Shown here piece after piece: positions 1 through 9,186 of a stretch of 64,000 nucleotides of DNA (positions are counted from its first letter, which is position 1; every line of letters begins with the position of its first letter). Both the position numbers and the translations under genes were made by a program. The stretch is from Bacillus massiliigorillae (lineage in GTDB: Bacteria > Bacillota > Bacilli > Bacillales > DSM-1321), in NCBI RefSeq assembly GCF_000380245.2, contig NZ_HG428744.1, positions 70,935-134,934 on the forward strand. Reading direction: 5' to 3'. The notes beneath the pieces are model-generated. The model was not told the origin of the DNA, made no database searches, and was given only the letters and a program-made list of their open reading frames with translations.

Positions 1-12
1 GTTTTTTACTGT

Positions 13-825
13 TTATCGTGGTCGATCGGTTGCAATAAAACCAAATGAAATATGGTCTTGAACAGGAATCCAAGCTCCAATCCCTTGAGATGTTACATTT
101 TTAATAACAAGTGATCTTTTATTTCCTTTTAACACTAAATACACTTCACCATATGTCACTTTTCCCTTTTCGTTTACAGCACTTGCATAAGCATATAAGT
201 ATCCTAAACGATTCGGAGGAATATTGTATACTCTCTCACTTTTCGTTCCCCCACCAATAATGGTTTCAAATGATAATGGCAGGTTTGTTTTATCAGCTGC
301 TTTTAAAATCATCATCTTCTGTACATCTTTTGCAGCAGGAACTTTTGCTGTTAAACCTCCGTGAATCATCTTCTGCAACTCTTGTACATAGTGCATACGA
401 TACGGAAGATTTCCGCCACGATTATCGTAGTAATTAGTATTGATTTTTTGAAACTCCCAGTTTGGTGATGTTTCAGCTGATTCATATTGCAAAGCCCAAT
501 GACCTAAGTAAATTGTGGCACGATAGCCTAATGCAAATGGTGCTTTCGCAATGGTTGTTTCATTTAGTATGCGAATTAACTCAGGATTTTCAATTTTTAC
601 ATTAGAAGAAGCTATTAGTTGCTTCGTAAGTTCACTCGGCTGCAAATATGGTAAATCTTGACTTGGGTTTGGATACGTATTCTCTTTCGTAATATGAATG
701 ACATTAGCAGGAACCTTTAAAGCAGCGACTTGGCTACTCCGTTGTGTAATTGATATTCCATTAGCTGCAAGTGGATATGCACAAATTAGTATCGCTGTGC
801 TAATTGTTATAAGCCATTTCTTCAT
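13..825 (-). CDS. yfkD: YfkD-like exported protein
   Basis: 270-residue protein of the YfkD family, which is confined to spore-forming Bacillales; its molecular role is not known to me beyond a link with sporulation. The N terminus (MKKWLITISTAILICAYPLA) is a hydrophobic signal peptide or membrane anchor, so the rest is probably outside the membrane. No catalytic motif is evident. The ATG follows an AAAGGGAG site 8 bases upstream. The gene sits beside a Ca2+/H+ antiporter and an MFS gene, the same neighbours as yfkD, yfkE and yfkF in B. subtilis, which supports the name. It is read towards the left edge, and its stop lies 12 bases inside the window. Confidence 0.85.
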   Translation of the reverse strand: MKKWLITISTAILICAYPLAANGISITQRSSQVAALKVPANVIHITKENTYPNPSQDLPYLQPSELTKQLIASSNVKIENPELIRILNETTIAKAPFALGYRATIYLGHWALQYESAETSPNWEFQKINTNYYDNRGGNLPYRMHYVQELQKMIHGGLTAKVPAAKDVQKMMILKAADKTNLPLSFETIIGGGTKSERVYNIPPNRLGYLYAYASAVNEKGKVTYGEVYLVLKGNKRSLVIKNVTSQGIGAWIPVQDHISFGFIATDRPR

Positions 826-1222
826 GATGCCGACTCCCTTTTTTCAGAGGTAAATTTCAATGTGTCGTTATTTTTTGTCGGCGCTCAAGATTATATACAG
901 CAAGCGTATAAATGTAATATTTTTGTAATTTTTTGATTATTTACTTTATAAATCACAAGGAGTATAATAAGGTTAATCTTCAGTAGAAGGAGGGAACAAA
1001 TTCGATAACGATAATACCAACGAATTAAGGAGGTATGTGTATCGATTGTAACAGCGGCATTATTTTTCTACACAAAATAATAATAGAAAGCGGTGAACCT
1101 TCCTACAAATATTATAACAAAGTCGTCATGTAAGCTTGTTTGAAATGAAGTAGCCAAAACGATTGGTAACAGTAATAGTTTGTTGGATTTTAATATGCAT
1201 GTAAATTTAATAGAAGAATTTT
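826..1222. other. Intergenic region, no clear gene
   Basis: About 400 AT-rich bases between yfkD and the chaA terminator. It must hold the yfkD promoter on the minus strand. A 32-codon frame starting at 1035 on the plus strand has an AGGAGG only one base before the ATG, too close for normal initiation, so I do not call it. I see no convincing RNA fold or repeat. Confidence 0.5.
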
Positions 1223-1267
1223 AATAAGGACTCTGCAAATACAGAATTTATGCAGAGTCCTTATTTT
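1223..1267 (-). terminator. Rho-independent terminator of chaA
   Basis: Perfect stem AAGGACTCTGCA / TGCAGAGTCCTT around a loop of about 13 bases, flanked by A/T tracts on both sides. It lies directly downstream of the chaA stop codon on the minus strand, and its symmetric flanks could also act on plus-strand transcripts. Confidence 0.85.
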
Positions 1268-1270
1268 GAT

Positions 1271-2332
1271 TTATAACAAGAAAAATCCAATCCCCATAAT
1301 AACATAAGCTGCTAATAGTGTTGCCCCTTCAAACCAGTTCGTTTCCCCATCATTAGAAATCACAATGATTAAGAACACAGACGTTACCATTGAAATTAGT
1401 TCAGGCATAGTAAATACTAACGGCATGGATGTCGGAAATAATAACGAAATCAATACTAGAATTGGTGCAACAAACATAGCAACTTGAAGAGTGGACCCTA
1501 CTGCAATTTCAACAGCAATATCCATTTTATTTTTATAAGCAAAAATGATCGCTGAAGCATGTTCAGCTGCATTCCCTACAATGGCTACAATGATAATACC
1601 AATAAATAATTGAGACCAACCAAATGATGCAGCAACAGTTTCAAACGTATGTACAAGATTTTCCGATACATAGGCTACAGCTATAGTCGATAGTAACAAT
1701 ATGATAATTGCTTTCTTTTTTGACCATTCTGGCATTTCTTCTTCCTCTACAACACCTCCCCCTTCCTTATGCTGATACACCCCACGATGTGTAACTAACT
1801 TAAAGAATAGAGCCAATAAGTATAATACAATCATAATCACTGCTATCCCTACACTTAAAGACATTGTCTTTGCTTCAGTCATTGTTTGAGAGAACACTTC
1901 TGGAATAACAAATGCCACAATAACCGCAAAAATTAATAATCCCGCATTATGTCGAGCATCAAATACATTAAACTTTTGCCTCTTGAACTTCAATCCTCCA
2001 ATGAAGAATGAAAATCCTGCTACAAGCAATAAGTTACCTAGTACAGAACCCGTTAATGACGCTAATACTACTTCTGTTAAACCAGCTTGCAATGCAAAAA
2101 TTGAAATAATTAATTCCACTGCATTTCCAAACGTGGCATTTAATAATCCACCAATCCGCGGTCCCATCACAACAGCTAAACTTTCTGTCGCCCTTCCCAT
2201 AAAGCTTGCTAGAGCAATAATGGTAACACAATACACTCCAAACATGATTACACTTGGCCAATGCATTAAACTTCCAGCTAGAGATAACGGTAACCCAACT
2301 AATAAAAGAATAAAAAAGATTTTATTCCCCAT
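1271..2332 (-). CDS. chaA: Ca2+/H+ antiporter (ChaA/YfkE, CaCA family)
   Basis: 353-residue membrane exchanger that uses the proton gradient to expel Ca2+. About ten or eleven hydrophobic segments are visible. The two hallmark alpha repeats are present: GNAVELIIS near residue 69 and GNAAEHASA near residue 253, whose Glu residues bind the cation. An acidic loop (VVEEEEMPEW, near residue 195) separates the two halves, as in CAX proteins. Length matches B. subtilis YfkE. It is a single gene with its own terminator, divergent from the yfkF homologue. Confidence 0.93.
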   Translation of the reverse strand: MGNKIFFILLLVGLPLSLAGSLMHWPSVIMFGVYCVTIIALASFMGRATESLAVVMGPRIGGLLNATFGNAVELIISIFALQAGLTEVVLASLTGSVLGNLLLVAGFSFFIGGLKFKRQKFNVFDARHNAGLLIFAVIVAFVIPEVFSQTMTEAKTMSLSVGIAVIMIVLYLLALFFKLVTHRGVYQHKEGGGVVEEEEMPEWSKKKAIIILLLSTIAVAYVSENLVHTFETVAASFGWSQLFIGIIIVAIVGNAAEHASAIIFAYKNKMDIAVEIAVGSTLQVAMFVAPILVLISLLFPTSMPLVFTMPELISMVTSVFLIIVISNDGETNWFEGATLLAAYVIMGIGFFLL

Positions 2333-2498
2333 GCTATTCCCTCTCTTTCCCAGTCTCCTTTATTATTTCAGTTAACTTTCATTATTTATTTTTCATATTT
2401 TACCCTTATCTTGCTAGTCACAATCATATTCTTGCACAAAACAACCATTGAAAGTACGATAGAGATAAGACAATTACACGGAAAAGGATATATACATC

Positions 2499-3674
2499 AT
2501 GAATAAAGACACCTTACGCTTTTGGATACTTGTTAGCATCGTTGGAATTTCAGGATTTTCCCAAGGTATTTTAATGCCTTTGATTGCCATTATTTTCGAA
2601 AGTGATGGAGTAAGTTCCTCAATGAATGGTCTTCACGCGACCGGCTTGTATATTGGTGTTTTATTTGTGGCACCTTTAATGGAAGCACCATTACGGCGCT
2701 TCGGATATAAACCACTTATTATAGTCGGTGTCGGAGCAGTGGCGATTGCATTTGCTTTATTTCCTATGTGGAAATCCTTTTGGTTCTGGTTCTTTTTAAG
2801 ACTTATTATCGGTATTGGAGATCACATGCTTCACTTCTCTACACAAACATGGATTACCGATGCTTCACCGCTTCATAAGCGTGGGCGAAATATTTCAATT
2901 TATGGATTATTCTTCAGTCTAGGATTTGCTTTCGGACCATTAATGGCACGATTAGTTCAAGTAAATGAAGCACTACCATTTATTATTTCATCAGCTGTTA
3001 CTGTAATCGCTTGGTTAACAGTTTTATTACTTAAAAATGAACGTCCTGAACAGAGTACCGAAACGGAATCTATTTTCAGTACATTTTCACGCTTTAAAGA
3101 TGTTTTGCGATATGCTTGGATTGCCTTGCTTCCACCTCTAGGCTTTGGAATTTTAGAAGCTTCACTGAACGGTAGCTTTCCAGTATATGCACTTCGAAAT
3201 GATATCAATATTGATGCAGTTTCAATTATTCTGCCTGCCTTCTCCATTGGTGCAATCATTTTCCAAATACCATTAGGAATGATTAGCGATACATACGGTC
3301 GAAGAAAAGTGCTCAAAATTGTTATTCCATTAGGCGGCATCATTTTCACTACTGCAGCAATCATCCAAGATTCAGCTATTGGCTTATTTATTTGCTTCAT
3401 TCTAGGCGGTATGATTGTAGGGTCATTATTTTCTCTTGGTATTACCTATATGGCAGACCTATTACCAAAAGACCTGCTCCCTGCTGGAAATTTACTATGT
3501 GGTATGTTCTTTAGCTTCGGCAGCATGGTTGGTCCATTCATCGGTGGACTCGTAATCGAACATTTTGATGGAGGTTCATTGTTCTATCTATTAAGTTTTG
3601 TACTGTTCATTGTGTTCTTCGCTTTATTAAGCTTCAAGCCAAAGAAGAAACATTCGCATGACTTCGCCTTATAA
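2499..3674 (+). CDS. yfkF: MFS transporter (YfkF-like)
   Basis: 391-residue major facilitator protein with twelve predicted hydrophobic segments. The region around residue 100 (FLRLIIGIGDHMLH) and the loop SDTYGRRKVLK near residue 262 fit the MFS-typical charged inter-helix motif. The substrate cannot be read from sequence; the fold suggests a drug or small-molecule exporter. The ATG has an AAAGGA site 12 bases upstream. The position next to chaA and yfkD matches B. subtilis yfkF, which is the basis for the symbol. Confidence 0.85.
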   Translation: MNKDTLRFWILVSIVGISGFSQGILMPLIAIIFESDGVSSSMNGLHATGLYIGVLFVAPLMEAPLRRFGYKPLIIVGVGAVAIAFALFPMWKSFWFWFFLRLIIGIGDHMLHFSTQTWITDASPLHKRGRNISIYGLFFSLGFAFGPLMARLVQVNEALPFIISSAVTVIAWLTVLLLKNERPEQSTETESIFSTFSRFKDVLRYAWIALLPPLGFGILEASLNGSFPVYALRNDINIDAVSIILPAFSIGAIIFQIPLGMISDTYGRRKVLKIVIPLGGIIFTTAAIIQDSAIGLFICFILGGMIVGSLFSLGITYMADLLPKDLLPAGNLLCGMFFSFGSMVGPFIGGLVIEHFDGGSLFYLLSFVLFIVFFALLSFKPKKKHSHDFAL

Positions 3675-3767
3675 TATAAGTCATATTTGTTTTCTTTTGC
3701 ATATAATGTATGGTAACATAATAGTAATAAATGGAAAAAGAATATTAATGAACCATGAGAAAGTTTT

Positions 3768-3803
3768 GCTGTCACCAAATTGGTGGCAGCTTTCGTGTTT
3801 TTT
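3768..3803 (+). terminator. Terminator after the MFS gene
   Basis: Hairpin GCTGTCACCAA / TTGGTGGCAGC followed by TTTCGTGTTTTTT. It lies about 95 bases after the MFS stop and about 57 bases before the P-type ATPase start. It could end yfkF transcription or attenuate the ATPase transcript. Confidence 0.7.
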
Positions 3804-3859
3804 AAGGGTAATGATGTTGACTATCTTTCTCATTTGGAAATTTAAAGGAGGAGAAAAAA

Positions 3860-5794
3860 ATGAATGCTGAAGCCAAAGTGATGAACCAAAATGCTAGTAA
3901 GCCAAATAAAGAACAAAGCTCATTAAGCAAAAAAATGCTTCCTCACATTGAATTAATAGCCGCTATTATTTGTGGGATTTTAATTTTCACTGGATGGCTT
4001 CTTTCCAAAGCTGATTATGAAACAGCGGCAACCATAAGCTATTTAGCTTCCTTTCTTATTGGAGGTTACGCAAAGGCAAAAGAAGGTATACTCGATACAA
4101 TCGAAGAAAAAGAACTGAATGTTGAGATGTTAATGATTCTAGCAGCTATCGGCTCTGCCATAATCGGTTATTGGACAGAAGGTGCTATGCTTATCTTTAT
4201 TTTTGCAGTAAGCGGTGCATTAGAAACCTATACAATGAACAAAAGTCGTAAAGAAATTTCCGCACTAATGGATCTACAACCCGAGGATGCATTAAAGATT
4301 ACCCCTGATGGCACAGAAGTAAAAGTGCATATTTCTGAATTACGAGTTGGGGACCATCTTCTTGTCAAAGCTGGGGAACGTATTCCAACAGACGGAACCA
4401 TAATAGATGGTGATACACATATCGACCAAGCAGCTATTACTGGTGAATCCATCCCTGTTAATAAGAAAATACATGATGAAGTGTATGCAGGAACCGTAAA
4501 TTTACGTGGCACAATTACTATTGAAATGACAAAACCAAGTGACCAAACACTTTTTCAAAAAATCATTAAGCTTGTTCAATCGGCTCAAAGCGAAAAATCT
4601 CCCTCTCAATTATTTATTGAAAAATTTGAAGGAACCTATGTAAAAGTCGTCTTAATTGTAGTCCTTGTTATGATGTTTTTACCACACTTTGCACTAGGGT
4701 GGTCTTGGACAGAATCATTTTATAGAGCAATGATATTATTAGTTGTTGCGTCACCATGTGCACTTGTTGCGTCCATTATGCCTGCAACACTAGCTGCAAT
4801 TTCAAACGGTGCTCGACATGGTATTTTATTTAAAGGTGGCGTACATTTAGAAAACCTTGGTCACCTTGACGCTATTGCGCTAGATAAAACAGGTACACTA
4901 ACGAAGGGTAAACCAGAAGTAACAGCTATATACGTACGTGAAGACTATACGAAAGAACAATTCTTGCACATTGTTGCTTCTATCGAGAAATATTCAAATC
5001 ATCCTTTAGCACAAGCCATTGTACTCTATAGCAATACATTCACGAAGGAACCATATATTAAACCTACAAGTACGGAAGATGTGAGTGGCTGGGGTGTACA
5101 AGGAATGATCGACGGTCAGCAATGGCAAGTTGGTAAAGCAGACTTTGTAAATAAAGAAGCAGCCTATGCTTTCATGGACGGTGTAGCTGAAAAACTGGCT
5201 CTTGAAGGAAATACTGTCACATTCGCTAAGGATGAAAAAGGCATTGCTGGTGTGATTGCATTGAAAGATGTTGTGCGCCAAGAAACTCTTAAAGCGATTA
5301 ATGAACTAAAAGGTTACGGTGTACACACCGTTATGCTAACTGGTGATGGTGAAAAAACAGCAGCCGCTATTGCCTCTGAAATTCACATTGATGAACATCA
5401 TGCTGAATGCTTACCTGAAACAAAAGTGAATGAAATTAAGTCTCTGAAAACAAGATACAATACGGTCGCCATGGTCGGTGATGGAATTAACGATGCTCCA
5501 GCCCTAGCTACCGCAACAATTGGCATAGCCATGGGTGAAGGAACAGATGTAGCATTAGAAACAGCTGACATTGTTCTTATGAAAAATGATTTACCACGTA
5601 TTGCCGAAGCTATTGCATTATCGAAAAAAATGAACATTATTATTAAACAAAACGTGATTTTTTCCATTGGGGTCATCATGTGTCTGATTGCCGCTAACTT
5701 CCTACAAGTACTAGATCTTCCTTTAGGAGTTATTGGACATGAGGGTAGTACCATTCTTGTTATTTTGAACGGTTTACGTTTATTACGTAATTAG
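3860..5794 (+). CDS. zosA: Metal-efflux P1B-type ATPase (ZosA/PfeT-like)
   Basis: 644-residue heavy-metal P-type ATPase. Visible motifs in order: actuator TGES (near 193), ion-site SPC (ASPCALVASI, near 298), phosphorylation motif DKTGTLTKG (near 342), the P1B nucleotide-binding HP pair (SNHPLAQ, near 375), and hinge GDGINDAPAL (near 543). There is no N-terminal CxxC metal-binding domain. The SPC site, rather than CPC, is typical of the ZosA/PfeT/FrvA branch, for which Fe(II) export is known in B. subtilis and Listeria; zinc was proposed earlier. Metal assignment here is inference. I found no convincing PerR or Fur box ahead of it. AGGAGG precedes the ATG. Confidence 0.88.
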   Translation: MNAEAKVMNQNASKPNKEQSSLSKKMLPHIELIAAIICGILIFTGWLLSKADYETAATISYLASFLIGGYAKAKEGILDTIEEKELNVEMLMILAAIGSAIIGYWTEGAMLIFIFAVSGALETYTMNKSRKEISALMDLQPEDALKITPDGTEVKVHISELRVGDHLLVKAGERIPTDGTIIDGDTHIDQAAITGESIPVNKKIHDEVYAGTVNLRGTITIEMTKPSDQTLFQKIIKLVQSAQSEKSPSQLFIEKFEGTYVKVVLIVVLVMMFLPHFALGWSWTESFYRAMILLVVASPCALVASIMPATLAAISNGARHGILFKGGVHLENLGHLDAIALDKTGTLTKGKPEVTAIYVREDYTKEQFLHIVASIEKYSNHPLAQAIVLYSNTFTKEPYIKPTSTEDVSGWGVQGMIDGQQWQVGKADFVNKEAAYAFMDGVAEKLALEGNTVTFAKDEKGIAGVIALKDVVRQETLKAINELKGYGVHTVMLTGDGEKTAAAIASEIHIDEHHAECLPETKVNEIKSLKTRYNTVAMVGDGINDAPALATATIGIAMGEGTDVALETADIVLMKNDLPRIAEAIALSKKMNIIIKQNVIFSIGVIMCLIAANFLQVLDLPLGVIGHEGSTILVILNGLRLLRN

Positions 5795-5814
5795 TGTTAT
5801 TTAAAGCTTTAAAC

Positions 5815-5855
5815 AAATAAGAGCTAAAGTGGAAGACCGCTTTAGCTCTTATTTT
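5815..5855. terminator. Bidirectional terminator between zosA and a small gene
   Basis: Long perfect stem AAATAAGAGCTAAAG / CTTTAGCTCTTATTT with a 10-base loop and A/T runs on both sides. It serves the plus-strand ATPase gene and the convergent 34-codon frame. Confidence 0.9.
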
Positions 5856-5857
5856 AG

Positions 5858-5962
5858 TTAATGATATCCGTTCTGACCGTTTGCAGAACTAGATGTTTTG
5901 TTTTTGGGTTTATTCTTTCCTTTTTGCTTCGTACCGCCATCTTTTTTCGTATGCTTCGCCAT
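5858..5962 (-). CDS. Putative 34-residue basic peptide
   Basis: Small frame of 34 codons, beginning MAKHTKKDGGTKQKGKNKPK and ending in a Ser/Asn/Gly-rich tail. It is strongly basic and hydrophilic with no hydrophobic segment. The start is preceded by AGGAAGGGAAG 8 bases upstream, and the stop abuts a strong terminator, so the unit looks expressed. Composition resembles minor small acid-soluble spore proteins or other tiny spore-associated peptides, but I cannot match it to a named family. Located convergent with zosA and downstream of the YihY-family gene. Confidence 0.5.
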   Translation of the reverse strand: MAKHTKKDGGTKQKGKNKPKNKTSSSANGQNGYH

Positions 5963-6043
5963 ATAATTAACTTCCCTTCCTATCATGTAATGAACATGTT
6001 CAAACTTATCATGGCTTGTTACCATCCATTATATGAAAGAGAA

Positions 6044-6874
6044 TTACTGGGATATTTTTTTCTCACTCGCCATTGCGTTTAACTCGCCGCCAATTATAAT
6101 GATATGAGCCGATAAGTAGAACCAAAGCATTAAAACGATAATACCTCCGATACTACCATACGTAGTCGTATAATTAGCAAAATTATTAACATAGTAAGAA
6201 AATCCCCACGAAACAACTGACCATCCAAGAGTAGTAAACAAAGCTCCAGGTGCAACTCTTCGATGTAGCTTTTTAAATGGAACCATCAAATATAATATAC
6301 TAAATACACAAAATAAAATAAGTATACTCATGCTCCAACGAAGAATATCCCAAATGAGTTGAACGTTTTGATTAACATCAAGATGAGCAAATAGAAACAA
6401 GCCTATTTGCTTTCCGAAAACAGGTAACAATAATCCAACAATAAACACAAACACCATAGCTATTGTTAAGACAATAGAAATAGCTCTCGAAAGTAAATAT
6501 GTGCGTGTATCTTCGACATTATACGCTCTATTAAAAGCTTTATGGATTGCATTCATACCATTAGAAGCAGACCAAAGAGTTGCTATAATCCCAAAAGAGA
6601 GTAATTTACCGCTTCCTCGCATAATATTATCAACTTGACTTTCTATAATTTTCATGGAGCTTTCAGGAACGTAAGTACCAAGAAAATCTAGAATATCCTG
6701 AGCGGTAATTGGTAAATAGGGTAGAAGTGTTACAAGGAATAATAATAATGGAAAGAGTGATAGTAAAAAGAAAAACGCAAGTTGAGCTGCCATTCCAGAT
6801 ACATCATGGTCCTGCATTCTCTTTATAATCTTAGCTATAAATCTTGTTATAGTTAACGCGTTTTTCTTAACCAT
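6044..6874 (-). CDS. yfkH: YihY/BrkB-family membrane protein (YfkH-like)
   Basis: 276 residues when started at the ATG for MVKKNALTIT; an upstream in-frame ATG at 6892 is less likely because GGGGTGAT lies just ahead of 6874. Six hydrophobic segments and the conserved early stretch DVSGMAAQLAFFFLLSLFPL mark the YihY/virulence factor BrkB family (old name RNase BN, which is a misannotation). Function is unknown; it is an integral membrane protein. It follows a YtxH-like gene and a tyrosine phosphatase on the same strand with short gaps, so the three are probably one operon. Confidence 0.88.
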   Translation of the reverse strand: MVKKNALTITRFIAKIIKRMQDHDVSGMAAQLAFFFLLSLFPLLLFLVTLLPYLPITAQDILDFLGTYVPESSMKIIESQVDNIMRGSGKLLSFGIIATLWSASNGMNAIHKAFNRAYNVEDTRTYLLSRAISIVLTIAMVFVFIVGLLLPVFGKQIGLFLFAHLDVNQNVQLIWDILRWSMSILILFCVFSILYLMVPFKKLHRRVAPGALFTTLGWSVVSWGFSYYVNNFANYTTTYGSIGGIIVLMLWFYLSAHIIIIGGELNAMASEKKISQ

Positions 6875-6899
6875 GGCATCACCCCAAATCATTTATCAC

Positions 6900-7262
6900 T
6901 TAAACGTGTTCATCTTCTTTACTTTCTTCCGTAAAAACTTCTTTTGTTTCTTTAACCACAGATGCTAATTGCGGTGTAATATCCTTAATTGCTTCTACTT
7001 GATTTGTAATCACCGCTACATCTTCTGTAATGCTCTCAATTGTAGAACGAATTTTATTCGATGTTTCTTTTACTTGTCCAATTACGATATCTGGATTTTC
7101 AATAATTTCACGAGTTTGACGGTAGCCTTTTTTTGCACACTCAATTGTAGTTTCTCGAGTATGACGATCTAACATACTAATAGCTGCGCCAGCTAACGCT
7201 CCTAATAATATACCTTGTAGTAATTTATTTTTATTCGAACAATTTCTATTACATGTACCCAA
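6900..7262 (-). CDS. YtxH-like membrane-anchored protein
   Basis: Best start is the TTG at 7262, 6 bases after GGTGGGG; a GTG at 7274 has no properly spaced site. The 120-residue protein has a short N-terminal hydrophobic segment with small residues (LLQGILLGALAGAAISML), the usual YtxH pattern, then a hydrophilic region with heptad-like hydrophobics and an acidic tail (EESKEDEHV). Such proteins are general-stress or envelope-associated, with no known enzymatic activity. It lies between yfkH and yfkJ homologues, where B. subtilis has yfkI. Confidence 0.75.
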   Translation of the reverse strand: MGTCNRNCSNKNKLLQGILLGALAGAAISMLDRHTRETTIECAKKGYRQTREIIENPDIVIGQVKETSNKIRSTIESITEDVAVITNQVEAIKDITPQLASVVKETKEVFTEESKEDEHV

Positions 7263-7283
7263 AATGTTCCCCACCCTTTCTAT

Positions 7284-7754
7284 TTATAAACCTTTTTCCA
7301 TTTTTATTTTCTGTAATAACGCTTGGCATCCTTGGTTAACCAGATCGTATACCTCTTCAAAATTGCCTGTGAAATACGGATCCGGTACATCTTTATTATG
7401 AACAGCTGGTACAAGATCCAACAGTCTCCCTACAAATGCACCTGTATGTCCCTCTTGCCAATGCTTCATATTTTCAATATTACTAGCATCCATAGCTATA
7501 ATATATTGATATGTATCATAATCTTTCGTAACCATTTGACGCGCCTTCATACCTTCATAACTAATTCCTTTACGATCTAATAAATCACGCGTCCCCTGAT
7601 GAGGTTGATGCCCAATATGCCAATCCCCCGTTCCAGCAGAATCAATCGTTATTTTGTCATCTAAGCCTTCTCGTTTTACTAAATCTCGAAACATTGCCTC
7701 TGCCATTGGAGAACGACAAATATTCCCTAAACAAACGAACAATACATTAACCAA
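7284..7754 (-). CDS. yfkJ: Low-molecular-weight protein tyrosine phosphatase
   Basis: About 156 residues. The P-loop VCLGNICRSPMAEA (C(X)5R, catalytic Cys8 and Arg14) is at the extreme N terminus, and the general acid loop DVPDPYF is near residue 124. Both are diagnostic for LMW-PTPs, which remove phosphate from tyrosine; related Bacillus enzymes such as YwlE act on arginine phosphate. I choose TTG 7754 (MVNVLFVCLG) because GAGGGAAGTG precedes it at good spacing and the six extra residues from the ATG at 7772 would overlap that site. It heads the yfkJ-ytxH-yfkH-like operon. Confidence 0.9.
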   Translation of the reverse strand: MVNVLFVCLGNICRSPMAEAMFRDLVKREGLDDKITIDSAGTGDWHIGHQPHQGTRDLLDRKGISYEGMKARQMVTKDYDTYQYIIAMDASNIENMKHWQEGHTGAFVGRLLDLVPAVHNKDVPDPYFTGNFEEVYDLVNQGCQALLQKIKMEKGL

Positions 7755-7913
7755 AATATTCACTTCCCTCATTGTTTAATCTATCTTACATAATAGTATA
7801 TTTATACTTATATTTTCTATTTTTTTAAGTTTCTTTTAGTAATTCTTTATGTTCCCCCTTATTCAGGTTATACTTTTTGAAGATAGAACAATAGGGGGAA
7901 AGGAAGTAAAGAA

Positions 7914-8135
7914 ATGGATTTATCACAGAACACGCCTGAAAATGTAGAATATATGGTAGAAAGAATCAAAGAAAAACTACGCATGATGAACGTAGGAGCA
8001 ATCAACTCTTCTCACTTCAATCACGACATGTACGAAGAATTAAATGATTTATATACAATGGTTATGGGCAAAAAATCATTTAGCATTAGTGAAATGGAAG
8101 CAATTGCTTCAGAGCTAGGAAGCTTAAAAAAATAA
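7914..8135 (+). CDS. yfkK: DUF1128 protein (YfkK-like)
   Basis: 73-residue acidic cytosolic protein of the DUF1128 family, found across Bacillales and of unknown function. There is no membrane segment. The ATG follows GGGGGAAAGGAAG. Divergent from the phosphatase gene, as yfkK and yfkJ are in B. subtilis, and closed by a strong terminator, so monocistronic. Confidence 0.88.
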   Translation: MDLSQNTPENVEYMVERIKEKLRMMNVGAINSSHFNHDMYEELNDLYTMVMGKKSFSISEMEAIASELGSLKK

Positions 8136-8146
8136 AGTTGCTCTTA

Positions 8147-8179
8147 AAAGAACTATCACCTGTTGATAGTTCTTTTTTT
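8147..8179 (+). terminator. Terminator of the DUF1128 gene
   Basis: Perfect stem AGAACTATCA / TGATAGTTCT with a short loop followed by a run of T, 12 bases after the stop codon. Confidence 0.9.
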
Positions 8180-8327
8180 CAAAGGTAAAACAACAATCTC
8201 AAAAGAGCGGTGATGTTTTTTCGTATATTTAGCATCCGTTTAATAGGAATAAAATATGATATAATTTATTCAAAACATTTTCATACTAACTTACATACAG
8301 TGAAAATAAAGAAAAGAGTGAATTTGT

Positions 8328-8729
8328 ATGAATGACAACCGTGGCATTATTCTTTTCGATGGTCAATGTAATTTATGTAATCACAGCGTACACTTTATTT
8401 TAAAGCGAGATCATAAGCAATATTTTCGATTTGCTTCCTTACAAAGCGAAGTAGGTCAATCTCTACTAGAGCTATATCAATTACCTATGACGCTTAATAG
8501 TGTTGTCTTTATAAATAAAGGCATTGCTTATATAGAATCAGATGCACCGATACATATATGTCAACACTTAAAGGGGCTTTGGAAATTACTATATGTAGCT
8601 AAAATCATTCCTACACCATTACGTAACTATTGTTATAGAGTTATTGCAAAAAAACGCTATCAATGGTGGGGTAAATCGACTTCTTGTATGCTTCCTACAC
8701 CCGATATAAAGAAACGATTTTTGTCTTAA
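8328..8729 (+). CDS. DCC-family thiol-disulfide oxidoreductase-like protein
   Basis: 133-residue protein of the DCC/DUF393 family (YuxK-like). The defining DGQCNLCN motif with a CxxC pair is near residue 11, close to the N terminus as expected for a thioredoxin-like fold. Family members are described as thiol-disulfide oxidoreductase-like on sequence grounds, but physiological substrates are unknown. The ATG has AAGAGTG upstream. It stands alone between the DUF1128 terminator and a long non-coding gap. Confidence 0.85.
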   Translation: MNDNRGIILFDGQCNLCNHSVHFILKRDHKQYFRFASLQSEVGQSLLELYQLPMTLNSVVFINKGIAYIESDAPIHICQHLKGLWKLLYVAKIIPTPLRNYCYRVIAKKRYQWWGKSTSCMLPTPDIKKRFLS

Positions 8730-9186
8730 TATCTAAAAAATATGCTGTCGCATTGGTTACTTAACCAAAAGTTTAAATATTTTGAATTTTCTGTTAAAAA
8801 TTTATGTATTTTTTGTTACATATAGAATATAATTAAACTATCCAAAAACACTAACATGTTTAGTAAGAAATTACTCCCTAACATAAACATGAGTAGTGGT
8901 GGAACTTGGTGAAGCCATTTCTTTGCAAACCGGATTCCAATATGGACGAATCAAATGTAAAACCCCCTTATGATGGTATTTAGCCATTAAAATTTACCTA
9001 ATAATTCCCCATTTCTAATCCATGACAATACCTTTGTTATGGAAATTTTTTTGTCTAATTTTCACAAGTAATACTTCAGGGTTCACCTCAGCCAAAAGCG
9101 CCATAAATCAACCATTTCAAGTAACTTAAATTAAATTAAAGATTAGATGCAAACAAATACGAAGCATCTTAAAAGCGTAAAAAGGC
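8730..9186. other. Non-coding gap of about 460 bases
   Basis: No frame longer than a few codons has a ribosome site. A near-perfect 16-base palindrome, TTGGTTACTTAACCAA, is at 8753-8768. The stretch 8890-8975 is richer in G and C than its surroundings, and contains GGTGG, TGGTGAAGCCA and CAAACCGGATTCC words that could fold, but I cannot assign a riboswitch class, and no gene follows it on the plus strand. Confidence 0.4.

Noticed and set aside
1035..1133. 32-codon frame upstream of chaA on the plus strand
   Set aside because: The Shine-Dalgarno sequence is one base from the ATG, too close, and the peptide has no recognisable features.
3672..3860. PerR or Fur box ahead of the P-type ATPase
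   Set aside because: The best candidate, around TTATAATATAAG, matches only one half of a PerR box, and nothing resembles a Fur box.
8915..8965. Cyclic-di-GMP (GEMM) riboswitch-like words near motAB
   Set aside because: CAAACC followed by GGACG is suggestive, but the tetraloop and the rest of the aptamer are missing, and no gene follows on that strand.
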